DNA of 64,000 bases from Proteles cristata cristata (lineage: Eukaryota > Chordata > Mammalia > Carnivora > Hyaenidae), in the NCBI GenBank assembly GCA_017311185.1, contig JAESUZ010004912.1, positions 1 through 64,000 of the forward strand, written 5' to 3'. Each line of letters starts with the position of its first letter. Within the stretch, counting starts at the first letter, position 1. Below, in pieces: positions 12,501 through 21,352 of the stretch. Both the position numbers and the translations under genes were made by a program. The notes below the pieces were generated by a model that had not been told where the DNA came from, searched no databases, and saw nothing but the letters and a program-made list of their open reading frames with translations.

Positions 12501-12748
12501 GAACCCAAGACCACCTTCCCTCCTTCCTTCTCTCCACCCAAAGTCAACAGGGGTCGAGGGCAGGATGCCCGACCCAGGCTGTGCACCCTGAAGGCTGGGC
12601 AGAGGGGGGCCTCTGCTCTGAGCCGCCACAGCCTTCCTGCCTCCCAGGACAGGCCACTGACCACCTTCTCACCTCTCCGGAGCTCCGCACCCCCGGCTGA
12701 GCTGAGGGCCAGGCAGACAGCCACCAGGCCGGCTAGCGGCAGCCGCAT
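1..12748 (-). CDS. MUC2: Mucin-2 (MUC2), 5' part, 30 exons, 3' end outside window
   Basis: Secreted gel-forming mucin of intestinal goblet cells, assembling through N-terminal D domains into a disulfide-linked network. Coding exons in transcription order: 12748-12673, 11818-11548, 11017-10903, 10647-10557, 10467-10358, 10259-10049, 9430-9305, 8781-8664, 8557-8419, 8328-8221, 8135-8066, 7923-7786, 7691-7527, 7120-7026, 6781-6655, 6433-6178, 6087-6035, 5927-5827, 5482-5331, 5111-4973, 4753-4643, 4561-4382, 4295-4056, 3402-3246, 3054-2923, 2437-2290, 1993-1950, 1704-1525, 1128-1093, 517-1. All junctions are GT-AG and phases agree throughout, giving 4406 coding bases (about 1468 codons) with no stop. 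Order: signal peptide, D1, D2, D', D3, short PTS, CysD1, PTS. Identity to MUC2 rather than MUC5AC/5B rests on peptides such as VCSTWGDFHYQTFDGDVF and CSIYGSGHYITFDGKYYDF and on its head-to-head position with MUC6. The large PTS arrays and the C-terminal part lie beyond the left edge. Confidence 0.95.
111..153 (-). repeat. ACC/GGT trinucleotide run coding poly-Thr in MUC2
   Basis: A nearly pure run of (GGT)n on the plus strand reads as consecutive Thr codons in MUC2 exon 30. Runs of this kind usually vary in length between alleles (inference). Confidence 0.85.
1093..1704 (-). CDS. MUC2: MUC2 exons 28-29: end of D3 and short Thr/Ser/Pro linker
   Basis: Exon 28 (1704-1525) codes KILNYTQEGSFCYWEICG and VEKHFNIC, then turns into a Thr/Pro/Ser stretch (STTPVTTRTTSTT). 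Exon 29 (1128-1093) is only 36 bases and codes TTPSSTTPTTP. Together they form the first short PTS segment, a mucin-type O-glycosylation target, before the CysD domain. Both introns are GT-AG and the phase (1) is kept. Confidence 0.88.
1950..5111 (-). CDS. MUC2: MUC2 exons 20-27: D3 assembly (VWD3, C8-3, TIL3)
   Basis: Third D assembly, about residues 841-1224; in this family D3 forms the N-terminal intermolecular disulfides. VWD3 begins CSIYGSGHYITFDGKYYDFD (exon 20) and contains CGLCGNFDHRSSNDF (exon 23). C8-3 spans exons 23-24 (HRLSWAEKQCSIIKS, ACVHDSCSCDTGGDCECFC). Exons 25-27 carry the following cysteine-rich modules (CDYYNPPDECEWHYEPCGN, CYPRCPKDRPIYDEDRKKC, NSSKVVCQPEEG). The exon 26 donor TG|gtacct departs from consensus at +4 and +5. 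Exons 21, 23 and 24 (111, 240, 157 bases) equal MUC6 exons 22, 24 and 25. Confidence 0.93.
3725..4040. repeat. GC-box-like minisatellite in MUC2 intron 23
   Basis: Tandem copies built on GGCCCCGCCCACGCCCCGCC with CTCCCGCTCCGC or CTCCGGCTCCCC spacers. A larger block of about 135 bases is duplicated (copies begin near 3730 and 3865). The array ends about 15 bases before exon 23, close to its donor site. Very C-rich on this strand. Confidence 0.85.
5331..5927 (-). CDS. MUC2: MUC2 exons 18-19: D' region (TIL', E')
   Basis: About residues 757-840. Exon 18 starts GCQAPKIHIDCNNLTALAT and exon 19 codes YQTECISGCVCP, then CVVEEQCPCVHNRDLYLPG. This cysteine-rich module links D2 to D3. Exon 18 ends at a GGCCAC|gtgcgt donor, and exon 19 (152 bases) has the same length as MUC6 exon 20. 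Confidence 0.92.
6035..8557 (-). CDS. MUC2: MUC2 exons 9-17: D2 assembly (VWD2, C8-2, TIL2)
   Basis: Second D assembly, about residues 373-756. VWD2 begins near CALEGGSHIATFDGKKYTFH (exon 9) and ends past GLCGNFNGLEGDDF (exon 13). The CGLC motif of D1 and D3 is QGLC here, as in the D2 domain of MUC6 in this window (RGLC). C8-2 covers exons 13-15 (WCSLLKKTETPFARCHSAVDP to VMLWGWREQVC). TIL2 is in exon 16 (GSCPTSQIFLYNLTTCQPTC, DGCGCPDHTFLDEKGRCV). Exon lengths (139, 108, 70, 138, 165, 95, 127, 256, 53) closely match MUC6 exons 10-18. Confidence 0.93.
6818..6935. repeat. CA/CG-rich alternating purine-pyrimidine tract, MUC2 intron 14
   Basis: Interrupted CACACGCACGTGCGCACAC-type sequence with Z-DNA-like alternation, between MUC2 exons 15 and 14. 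Confidence 0.75.
8664..11818 (-). CDS. MUC2: MUC2 exons 2-8: D1 assembly (VWD1, C8-1, TIL1)
   Basis: First von Willebrand D assembly, about residues 26-372. VWD1 opens with VCSTWGDFHYQTFDGDVF (exon 2) and includes the vicinal-cysteine motif CGLCGDYNG (exon 4). C8-1 follows in exons 5-6 (AECERLL to RQCSHAGGRPGNWRTAVLC). A trypsin-inhibitor-like module spans exons 7-8 (CPGNMVYLE, CMDTCSH, CFCPEG, GCIPVSQC). In the family this region belongs to the pH- and calcium-dependent N-terminal assembly that packs mucins in the Golgi and granules. Intron 6 (9431-10048) is filled by a GC-rich minisatellite. Confidence 0.93.
9466..9985. repeat. GC-rich minisatellite filling MUC2 intron 6
   Basis: About 520 bases made of variants of GGGGCGCAGGGGCCC and GGGTGCAGGGG. 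Copies are irregular and interrupted by GGAGGCGGCCTGG segments that recur near 9600, 9725, 9797 and 9915. It occupies most of the intron between exons 7 and 6. The open frames across it code Gly/Arg/Pro/Gln repeats and are composition artefacts. Confidence 0.88.
12673..12748 (-). CDS. MUC2: MUC2 exon 1: start codon and signal peptide
   Basis: Codes for a typical secretory signal (MRLPLAGLVAVCLALSSAGG) followed by AELRR and the first base of a Glu codon (phase 1). The start is set by the context GCCACCATG, which has a purine at -3, by the hydrophobic core directly after it, and by a TATA box about 52 bases upstream. Cleavage is expected around the SAGG/AEL region (inference). The donor is AG|gtgaga. 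Confidence 0.92.
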
Positions 12749-12798
12749 GGTGGCTCAGAAGGGTGGCGGGGGAGAGCAACTGGGGCAGGGGTCCGGGC

Positions 12799-12806
12799 CT
12801 TATATG
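12799..12806 (-). promoter_or_regulatory. MUC2: MUC2 TATA box
   Basis: On the minus strand the sequence reads GGGCCATATAAGGCCC, about 52 bases upstream of the start codon. Transcription should start near 12770-12775 and leave a 5' UTR of about 25 bases (inference). Human MUC2 also has a TATA-type promoter. Confidence 0.75.
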
Positions 12807-12874
12807 GCCCAGCAGGACGGGCAGAGGCGGGGAGAGCAGGGGAGGGGCAACGGGTGGGTGGGGCGTTTGCCAGG

Positions 12875-12957
12875 TTATCAGGAAAACAGGTGTGGGGGCT
12901 CCGTGGTGTCACTTGGGAAATATTGATTCAAGTTATCTGTGGTTTATCTTTTTATTG
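12875..12957 (-). promoter_or_regulatory. Candidate GATA/CDX site cluster upstream of MUC2
   Basis: Three GATAA motifs on the minus strand (plus-strand TTATC at 12875, 12933 and 12944) lie next to a CAATAAA motif (plus-strand TTTATTG at 12951), which fits the CDX core. All are within about 210 bases of the start codon. CDX2 and GATA4 are known regulators of MUC2 in intestinal cells; that these particular sites are used is inference. Confidence 0.5.
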
Positions 12958-12959
12958 AG

Positions 12960-14280
12960 CCCTCAGTAAAGCCAGCCCTCCTCAGGATGCCGCGGCACCC
13001 ATGATCCCAGTTCCGACTAGCACACACCCTCCCAGCCGCGTGCGGGTCGGGGCCCGGCCGGAGAGGTCCTGTGCACCCACATCCCACAGGCCGCTGCTCC
13101 TCCCGGCCACGCCCACCCTGTCCAGCGTCCCAGCGGAGTGAGGGTCTCAGGAGGTGCTTCCCGAGGGGCTCCCAGGCAGAACCGCTGCCCCGCGTCAGCC
13201 CCTCTCCTCTTCCCCACCCCGGAAGCCCTGCCCCCTCTGGTCCCCAGCCGCCCCAGCCGGGGTCCCGAGCCGCCCAAGGCCGGGATGTGTGGGCTCAGTG
13301 AGGCCCAGAGGCTGCCCGTCTCCCCGTGAACTCCGCTCCTTGCTGGTGCCGGCAGGCAACTCACCGAGAAACCTCAGGCCCCCAGCTCCGCCCGCCCGCT
13401 AATCCCCTCCTGTTCCCAGGCCGGGCCCGTCTCTGGAATTACCTGTAACTGGAACTTGGGGAGCCCAGCCAGGGGCCGCTTTACCGAAACACATCCTCTG
13501 GGCACGGAGGCCTAGCGGGAGGCTGGGCGTGGACGTCCTCGAGGGGAGCGCGGCCCTGGGGGGTCGAGAAGGAGTCTCGGCCTCCACAAATTACCATCAA
13601 GTCGTCCCGAGCTTCAGGGGCAAGTGGTGGGGGGAGGACTCTTCTCAACAATCACTGAGACTCTGGATGAGGTGGGTGTCCGGAGGATGGGGCATCAGCC
13701 ACCCCACCGCCCTGACCCAGGCTACCCCCAGACGCAATGGCCCGGCTAGAGTCAGCGCCTTGGCGCCGCCATGTGGGCCCTTCCTCTGCAGACAGGACCT
13801 CCACGCACAGTGACACGTCGGGACGAGAAGCCTGGTTGTGCCGCCTGATGACTCCTGGGGGACCCACCGAGGGGTCGAGACCCCAGGGTCTAAGAGGGTG
13901 ACTGGGAGCCAAGCGCACTGAGCCCGCCGCTCGTGGGGGCCTGGGAGGGAGCCCCTCCGCCCATCCCACTGTGCTGCCAGCCCCAGGTCCAGAACCGTCC
14001 TCTGCAGGGACCCAGGGACCCGGGCTTGAGTACATGGCCTGAGCGAAGAGCAGCAGGGATTAGGGAGCCAGAGCCGGCAGGCCCATCGCGCCGCTTCCCC
14101 ACGGGGCGGAGCGGGCTGGCACCGAGCCCTGGGGAAACCCAGGGACAGGGGCCCCTCACAGCCCCCCGAGGCAGTGATTTTCCGTGCCAGGCTCCCTCTG
14201 CCCTGCTGGGATTCAGAGAAATCCTGGCCCAACACTGGACGTCCAGCCCAGCCCCTCCTGCCCTGAGTATGAGAGGCAGG
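12960..14280. other. MUC2 5' flank, no gene seen
   Basis: GC-rich unique-looking sequence. Open frames on both strands have mucin-like composition only by chance (Pro/Gly/Arg-rich) and lack recognisable domains. Distal MUC2 control elements could be present, but none is identified. Confidence 0.6.
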
Positions 14281-15328
14281 AGTCCTCCCTTGAGATTCAG
14301 AAGGTGGGGTCCTCCCCTGGGGTCTGAGAAGGTGGGGTCCTCCCCTGGGGTCCTCCCCTGGGGTCTGAGAAGGTGGGGTCCCCTTCCCTGGGGTCCTCCC
14401 CCTGGGGCCTGAGAAGGTGGGGTCCCTCCCCAAAGCCGAGAAGGGGTCCTCCTTCGGGGCCGAGGCGGTGGCCACCCCAAAGCTGGAGAAGGTGGGGTCC
14501 TCCCTGGGGTCCCCCTGGGTCTGAGAAGGTGGGGTCCTCCCCTGGGCCGGGAGAAGGTGGGTCCCCCCCCGGGGTCTGAGAAGGTGGGGTCCTCCCCCTG
14601 GGGCTGAGAAGGTGGAGTCCCTCCCCTGGGTCTGAGAAGGTGGGGTCCTCCCCGGGGTCTGAGAAGGTGGGGTCCTCCCCTGGGGCTGAGAAGGTGGGGT
14701 CCTCCCCCGGGGTCTGAGAAAGGGTTGTCCTCTCCCTGGGGCTGAGAAGGGTGGGGTCCTCCCCTGGGTCCTCCCCTGGGGTCTGAGAAGGTGGGGTCCT
14801 CCCCTGGGGCTGAGAAGGTGGGGTCCTCCCCTGGGGTCTGGAGAAAGTGGGGTCCCTCTCCTGGGGGCTGAGAAGGTGGGGTCCTCCCCTGGGGTCCTCC
14901 CTGGGTCTGAGAAGGTGGGGTCCTCCCCTGGGGTCTGAGAAGGTGGGTCCTCCCCTGGGGGCTGAGAAGGTGGGGTCCCCTGGGGTCTGAGAAGGCGGGG
15001 TCCCTGGGGTCTGAGAAGGTGGGTCCTCCCCTGAGCTGAGAAGGTGGGGTCCTCCCCCTGGGGTCTGAGAAGGTGAGTCCCCTCTGGGGCTGAGAAGGTG
15101 AGTCCCTCCCCCTGGGTCTGAGAAGGTGGGGTCCTCCCCTGGGCTCCGAGAAGGTGGGGTCCTCCCTGGGGGGCTGAGAAGGTGGGGTCCTCCCCGGGGC
15201 TGAGAAGGAGAAGGTGGGGTCCTCCCCTGGGGCTGAGAAGGTGGGGTCCTCCCCTGGGGTCTGAGGAGGTGAGTCCCTCCCCTGGGGCTGAGAAGGTGAG
15301 TCCCTCCCCTGGGGTCTGAGAAGGTCAG
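14281..15328. repeat. About 28-bp G-rich minisatellite 1.5-2.6 kb upstream of MUC2
   Basis: Roughly 35-40 tandem copies of CTGAGAAGGTGGGGTCCTCC plus CCTGGGGT, with many one- to few-base length variants and some half units. The minus strand has a 375-codon open frame of PGEDPTFSDP-like repeats; since the unit length varies, it is not kept in one frame by selection and is regarded as non-coding. Confidence 0.92.
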
Positions 15329-16139
15329 CCCGACGTCTACGCGTGGGGCACAGTGCTGACTCCTGGCCCCGCTGCAGGGTCTCAGGTGGGGCCTGAAGAG
15401 TGGCGACATCAGACCGCCAGGCACAGGGTGGGCTCGGAGCGCGTGGTGGGGAGGAGCCTGCGGGAGGCTGCGGTGAAGGTTCCGTCAGGCTGGTGATGGG
15501 CGTCGCCCCGCCGCCCCCAGCAGAGTCGGGGACGGTTCCGTGCTGGCTCCACGTCGGACCCCCGTCAGCCCTCGCTGCGGTCGCGGGCCCCTCCCAGGTG
15601 AGGCGCGGGGCGCGTGCAGCCTAGGCCGACTGGAACGTGCCCGATGGGACCGCAGATGCCCGGGGCCCTGTGGACGGGCGCAGGGAAGGGACTGTGTGCC
15701 CTGGACGCCCCCTCCCTGCCCATCCGTGACAGCCGGACCCCCAGCACAGGGCGGGGCACCTGAGCCCCCCCACCGGGCCCCACACCCACCAGTATTTACC
15801 CTGACAAGACACTGTTCCCAAGTGCCGCCCGAATTTACCACAGGGAGGAGGCCACAGACGTCATGAAATGCAGCCTGAAGTGACTGTTCCAGTGCTTTCT
15901 GTCCACAAAGCTGACTCATCAGGAAACAGAAGGGTTATGGGGGGGGGTTGTAGGGGGAGAGGAGGGGGTGGGAAGGAGGTTGTGGGGGGAGGGGGTGCAG
16001 TAAGGAAGGAGGAGGAGGAGGAGGAGGAAGGAATCTTGTGGAGAGAAGGCAGAAGACAAAGCCTCACACCTGTCAGAGACCTAAAGAGAGCAGGCGTGTC
16101 TGCAGCCCACCAACGCCCCCTACCCTGCTCTGAGCCACG
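15329..16139. other. Non-coding stretch with purine-rich G tract
   Basis: No gene is seen. From about 15935 to 16035 the plus strand is almost all purine and T (poly-G runs, then a (GGA)n run near 16010), low-complexity sequence able to form triplex or G-quadruplex structures (inference). Confidence 0.6.
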
Positions 16140-16149
16140 TGGTGTGAAG

Positions 16150-16470
16150 TTACCTTCATGCATCAACATGGCGAGGCCATGGTACCAATTTTTGATAAAA
16201 CACCAGTCTAGATGTTTCTATGAAGGTATGTTTTAGCTGTGAATAGATCACCCTTTATAATGTGGGTGGGCCTCATCCAATCAGTTGAAGCCTTAAGAGG
16301 AAAGAGACTTAAGCGCTTCTGCCTCCAGATGGCCTTCGGTCTGGAGCTGCAACATCAGCCTTCCCTGGTGTCCAGCCTGCAGGCTTCAGACTTGCAGGTC
16401 TCACAATTCCTTTAAATAATCTCTCTCGTCTCTGTCTCTGTCTCTCTGTATGTATGTGTATATATGTCCC
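16150..16470. repeat. Old interspersed repeat, class not assigned, with simple tail
   Basis: The segment around GTGGGTGGGCCTCATCCAATCAG and the following Ser-codon-like CTGGAGCTGCAACATCAGCC resembles a widespread ancient mammalian repeat. It ends in a CT/TG-rich simple tract (16415-16470). The family name is not given because it cannot be fixed by eye. Confidence 0.5.
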
Positions 16471-17197
16471 TCTCAGACTCTACACCCGCCCCTGGCCCCG
16501 TGGCTCTGGCCCAGCCTCGGCAGGCAGATGGAAGAAGTGGGTTCCCAGCCCCTCCGGACATCCAGGGGAGACCCCAGCCCCAGCAAACCACAGCGAAAGG
16601 GCTCCTGGCAAGTGAGCATCTGAGGACGAAGGGCAGGCAAACAAAGCACCTGCCGTGCCCACCTCCTCCCCATGCCGTCCCCAAGACATCAGGAAGGAGA
16701 GTGATTCAGACATCACAGCATGCCCATTTCCTGCACCTTCGAAGGTTTTAAAAGGCCTATGGGTGTGCAAGACCAGGTCCCACATCATCTCCTCCTGGAC
16801 TGCAAGTTTCCCCCAAGCGCTCTGTAAAGTGTGGGTGGGTCAGCACACAGTGTTTGTTCTGGGTAAGAATGGGGAAGGGCCACGTTGGCAGGCTGGGCTG
16901 CTTGGCTTGGGCTCCCCTGGGCAGGTGGCCTTATGAGGAAGAGGCCACTGTGCTTCAGAAGACCAGCCACCTTTAGGCAGTGGTGGACCTAGTCCAAGTG
17001 GCATACCCTGACCCTGACCATTGTCAGCACCACCCTGACCACAGCGTGCGACTATTGCTGGCCTTCTTGCTGTGAGTGCCTGGAGAGCAGCAGCCCATGT
17101 AGGAGCCTCCACAGGCCAGCCTTACAGCAGATGTGCTCAGTGACTTTGCTGCTGGGTGGCTGGGTGGGTGCAGGAGAAAGGAAGGGAGCGATAATGA
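16471..17197. other. Unique intergenic sequence, nothing recognised
   Basis: No gene, repeat or RNA feature could be supported here. Confidence 0.5.
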
Positions 17198-18430
17198 GGT
17201 GGATAGGGGGATGGGTAGATGATGAGTGGATGGATGGATAGATGATGGATGGATGATGGATGGATGAATGGACAGATGAATGGGTGGGTGGGGGGATGAT
17301 GGATGATGGATGGATAGTGGATGAGTGGATTGATTAATAGGTGAATGGGTGGGTGGATGGATGAGTCTGTGAATGGATGGACTGATAGGTGAATGGGTGG
17401 GTGAATGGATGGGCTCATGGACGGATGGATGGATGGATGGATGATGGATGAATGGATTGATTGGTAGGTGGATGGGTAGGTGATGTATGGGTCTGTGGAT
17501 GGATGGATGAATGAATGGATGAATGGATGGATGGATGGATGGATGGATGGATGGATGGATGGACTGATAGGTGGATGGGTAGGTGATTTATGGGTCTGTG
17601 GATGGATGGATGGATGGGTGGATGGATGGATGGATGGATGGATGGACTGATAGGTGAATGGGTGGGTGAATGGATGGGTTTATGGATGGATGGTTGGATG
17701 GATGGATGATGAATTGGATGATTGGTAGGTGAATGGGTGGGTGATGGATGGGTCTGCGGATGGGTCTGTGGATAGATGGATTGACAGATGAATGGGTGGG
17801 TGGGTGGGTGAATGGGTTTGTGGGTGGATGATGGATGATGGATGGATAGTGGACGAATGGATTGATTAGTAGGTGAATGGGTGGGTGGATGGATGAGTCT
17901 GTGGATGGATGGATGGATGGATGGATGGATGGATGGATGGATGGATGGGTGATGGATGAATGGATTGATTGGTAGGTGAATGAGTGGGTGATTTATGGGT
18001 CTGTGGATGGATGGATGGATGGATGGATGGATGGATGGATGGATGATGGATGAATGGATTGATTGGTAGGTGAATGGGTGGGTGATTTATGGGTCTGTGG
18101 ATGGATGGATGGATGGATGGACTGATAGGTGGATGGGTAGGTGATTTATGGGTCTGTGAATGGATGAATGGATGGATGGATGGATGGATGGATGGATGGA
18201 TGGATGGATAGTGGATGAATGGATTGATTAGTAGGTGAATGGGTGGGTGGATGGATGAGTCTGTGGATGGATGGATGGATGGATGGATGGATGGATGATG
18301 GATGAATGGATTGATTGGTAGGTGAATGCATGGGTGATTTATGGGTCTGTGGATGGATGGATGGATGGATGGATGGATGGATGGATGGATAAGTAAGTGG
18401 GTTGGTGGAAAGATGGATGAGTGGATGGAT
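17198..18430. repeat. GGAT-type satellite with higher-order pattern
   Basis: About 1.2 kb of (GGAT)n interrupted by a recurring segment such as GATTGATTGGTAGGTGAATG, GGTGATTTATGGGTCTGTGG. This creates imperfect 90-140-base superunits. The minus-strand frames coding Ile-His-Pro-Ser repeats are artefacts of the tetranucleotide. Confidence 0.93.
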
Positions 18431-18534
18431 AACAAATGAAGTCTCTTAGGGTGAGTGAGTGTGCCTTCTGCAGCAACTCCTCAGAGCTCACACCTCATGA
18501 GGGCTTATCATACATAAACAGTGGCCAAGTGCTG

Positions 18535-18690
18535 AATTTTCCCTCCTCATTAAAGCCCTCCACATCTCTAGGAGGCAGGTGCTTAGATTACTCCATTCTA
18601 GAGATGAGGAAACCGAGGATCAAGGAGGGTGAAGGAGCTGCGTGAGCTCACTAGCCAGAGAATGGCAGAGCCATACAGTGGTCCCCGTGA
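18535..18690 (+). repeat. MIR-like SINE remnant
   Basis: Contains the recognisable MIR core pattern ATTCTAGAGATGAGGAAACC, GAGGATCAAGGAGGGTGAAG followed by ACTAGCCAGAGAATGGCAGAGCC. Confidence 0.7.
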
Positions 18691-19809
18691 GTCCTCTCTA
18701 CCCTGAGCCCACGCTGTCCATGGATTGACAGTGCTGTGGCCATTTTTCACAGAAGTTTGACCATTGCTCTTTGGAGAAACCCAATATGAGTAACAAGAAG
18801 CTGGAGATTCTCAGCTGCTAGGACTTTGGCTGAGATGGCATCCAATCGATGGATGAGTTTGGGAAGCATTGGATCTTAGCTATACCATCTTCCAACAGAA
18901 GTCTAGCTCTCCATCGGTTATGTCTTCAATTTTCTCAGCAATCCACTATGGCATTCAGTCACACAGGACTTTCACCTCCGTTGTCAGATTTTTCTCTAAG
19001 TATTTCGTGTTTTTCACACTATTGAAAATGGTACTTTTATTTCAATTTCTGTTTGTTGCCAGTTTATGAAAAGATAACTGGTTTTTTATTATTGGTCTTG
19101 TGATACCTACAGCCTTGATAAACTCACCTGTTAATTACAGCAGCTTTTTGTAGATTCCAGATTTTGTTCATAGAGACTCATGTCATCTGTAAATAGGGAC
19201 AAATTTATTGCTTCCTGACCAGTCGAGATGGTTTTTTAAAGTTCTCTCTCTTGCTGGCTGCACTGACTGTGGTTCCCAGCACAGCACTGGCTGGACGAGG
19301 TGTGAGCCCACATCCTGATCTTTTTCCCACTTCCAGGAACAAATAGTCACTAAGTATGATGTCAGCCATGGTCTTTTTATGAATGACGTTTACCGGGAAA
19401 ATTTCTTCTTTCAGTTGGCTGAGAATTTTTATCAGAATGGGTATTGAATTTTGCTAATTTTCTGCATCTATTGAGAGGATCATATGATTTTTCTTCTTTA
19501 GTCTGGCAATATGGTGAATTACACTGACTTGAATCTAACAACCCTGCATTCCTGTAATAGACCCCAATTAGTCATGATTTCATATGCTGTTAGATTCAAT
19601 TTACCAAAATTTTATTGAGTTTTTGCATCTATACTCATGTGGGGTGTTACTCTATAGTTTTCCTTTTTTGTGGTGTCTTTGTGTGGTTTTGGCACCATGG
19701 TAATTAATACAGGCCTCAGAGAAAGGGGTAGGAAATATTCCTTCCTTTTAAAGTTTTCTGGAAGAGTCTGTGTAGCATTGGTATTATTTCTTCTTCAAGC
19801 CTTTGATGG

Positions 19810-19932
19810 GGCACCTGGGTGGCTCAGTCAGTTAGGCATCTGACTTTGGCTCAGGTCATGATCTTACCATTCGTGGGTTCAAGCTCTGCATCAGGCTGAC
19901 AGCTCAGAGCCTAGAGCCTGCTTCAGATTTTA

Positions 19933-19963
<31 letters not shown>

Positions 19964-20050
19964 TTCTCTCTCCCTCGTTCCCTCCCCTGCCCACACTCTG
20001 TCTCTCTCTGTCTTGCAAAAATAAATAAATGTTTAAAAAATTTTTTAACG
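19810..20050 (+). mobile_element. Can-SINE (felid type) inside L1
   Basis: tRNA-like head GGGGCACCTGGGTGGCTCAG with B-box-like GTTCAAGCTCTGCAT, then a long (TC)n tract and an AATAAATAAA tail. Flanked by the target duplication TTTGATGG at 19802-19809 and 20051-20058. Confidence 0.9.
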
Positions 20051-20486
20051 TTTGATGGAATTCACCAGTGAAACCATCTGGGCCTGGAGCTTTCTTTGTA
20101 GGAAGGTTTTTGGCTTTATTTTCCATTTCTTTAATATAGAGTGCCTTTTCGATTACTTCTGTTTGAGGAAGCTTCCATGAATTATGTCTTTCAAGAAATT
20201 TGTCTGTTTCATTTCAGTTGCTACATTTAGTGGCAGAAAGTTATTCATAATATTTCCTTTATTATCTTTCTAATATCTGTGGGATCTGTAGTGATGTTAC
20301 CTCTCATTCCTGGTGTTTATATTCTATGTCTTCTCTGTTTCCTATCAGCTTATCAATTTTATTGATCTTCTCAAAGAACCAGATTTCTGAATCATTGATT
20401 TTTCTCTGGTTCTTCATTTTGTTTTTTGCTTCATCTTACTCCTTTCTTACTCTAAGTTTAATTAGCTTTTTTTCTTTCCTAATTTC

Positions 20487-20697
20487 ATTTTTTTAATGTT
20501 TTGTTTCTTTCCGAGAGAGAGAAACAGTGTGAGCAGGGGAGGGTCAGAGAGAGAGAGAGACACAGAATCCGAAGCAGCTCCAGGCTCCGAACTGTCAGCA
20601 CAGAGCCCGATGTGGGGCTTGAACCCACGAACTGTGTGATCATGACCTGAGCCGAAGTCGGACACTTAACCGACTGAGCCACCCAGGTGCCCCTTTT
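20487..20697 (-). mobile_element. Can-SINE (felid type), minus orientation, inside L1
   Basis: The minus strand reads GGGGCACCTGGGTGGCTCAG, then GTTCGTGGGTTCAAGCCCC and a (CT)n tract. Target duplication TTCCTAATTTC at 20476-20486 and 20698-20708. Confidence 0.9.
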
Positions 20698-20984
20698 TTC
20701 CTAATTTCTTAAGGTGGAAGCTTAGGTCACTGAAGAAGCCCCTTCTTCCTTCTTCTCTATTGTAACTGTTTAGTGCTATCCATCCCCCCAAATCCTGCTT
20801 TTGAGGCGTCCCAAAGTTGTGACGCACCTCCTCCTGGAGGCTCTGATTCTGGGGCAGCACTTGCCCCCTCACCTGCTCTGTCGTCTCTCTTCAGCCCTCG
20901 GACCCTGGACTGATCCAAAAATCCACCTTTATCAATTACTGTACCATCAGAAAAAGGAAGCCGCACTAGGCATTTCAAATAGAG

Positions 20985-21352
20985 GGGATTCAGGATCAAG
21001 AAGATGTGGCTTATCTACACGATGGAACACTCCACGGCAGTGAGAAAGAGTGAAATCTGGCCTGTGTAGCAACACGGATGGACCTTGAGGGTGTGATGCT
21101 GAGCGAAATAAGTCAGGCAGAGAAGGACACATACCATGTGTTTGCATGTGTAGGAGGATGAGGAGGAACTTAACGGAGGACCTGGGGGAGAAGAAGGGGG
21201 GAAATAGTGGGGGAGAGGGAGGGAGGCAAACCATGAGAGACTCTTGAATGCTGAGAACAAGGGATGATGGGGCTGGGGGAATTGGAAGGGGGCACTTGTG
21301 GGGATGAGCACTGGGTGTTATGTGGAAACCAACTTGACAATAAACTATTTAA
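20985..21352 (+). mobile_element. LINE-1 3' end (carnivore type), plus orientation
   Basis: Carries the end of ORF2 (around ATGGAACACTCCACGGCAGT and GCTGAGCGAAATAAGTCAGG) and the carnivore L1 3' UTR, including AACCATGAGAGACTCTTGAA and GATGAGCACTGGGTGTTATG. It ends in TTGACAATAAACTATTTAAG with a short A-rich tail. 5' truncated. Confidence 0.88.

Larger units (their letters stand above)
18860..20756 (-). mobile_element. LINE-1 ORF2 fragment, antisense, broken by two SINEs
   Basis: Read on the minus strand this is part of the L1 ORF2 reverse transcriptase region. The clearest peptide, at about 20126-20041, contains KKAPGPDGFTGEFHQT, the L1 RT signature. The frame is interrupted by stops and by SINE insertions at 19810-20050 and 20487-20697, so the copy is dead. 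AT-rich, unlike the GC-rich surroundings. Confidence 0.85.

Noticed and set aside
1..12748. Identification of the minus-strand gene as MUC5AC or MUC5B
   Set aside because: The D-domain peptides match MUC2, there is only a short PTS before the first CysD domain, and the head-to-head arrangement with MUC6 fits MUC2.
14297..15424. 375-codon minus-strand open frame of PGEDPTFSDP-like repeats
   Set aside because: It is the translation of a minisatellite whose unit length varies by single bases; no signal peptide, splice context or homology is visible.
14281..18430. CRISPR-like array
   Set aside because: Repeats are directly tandem without unique spacers, and the genome is mammalian.
17866..18435. 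Ile-His-Pro-Ser repeat protein on the minus strand
   Set aside because: Direct product of the GGAT tetranucleotide satellite.
19810..20050. tRNA gene in the SINE heads
   Set aside because: The tRNA-like part is a diverged retroposon head followed by a CT tract and A-rich tail with target duplications; it does not fold as a full functional tRNA.
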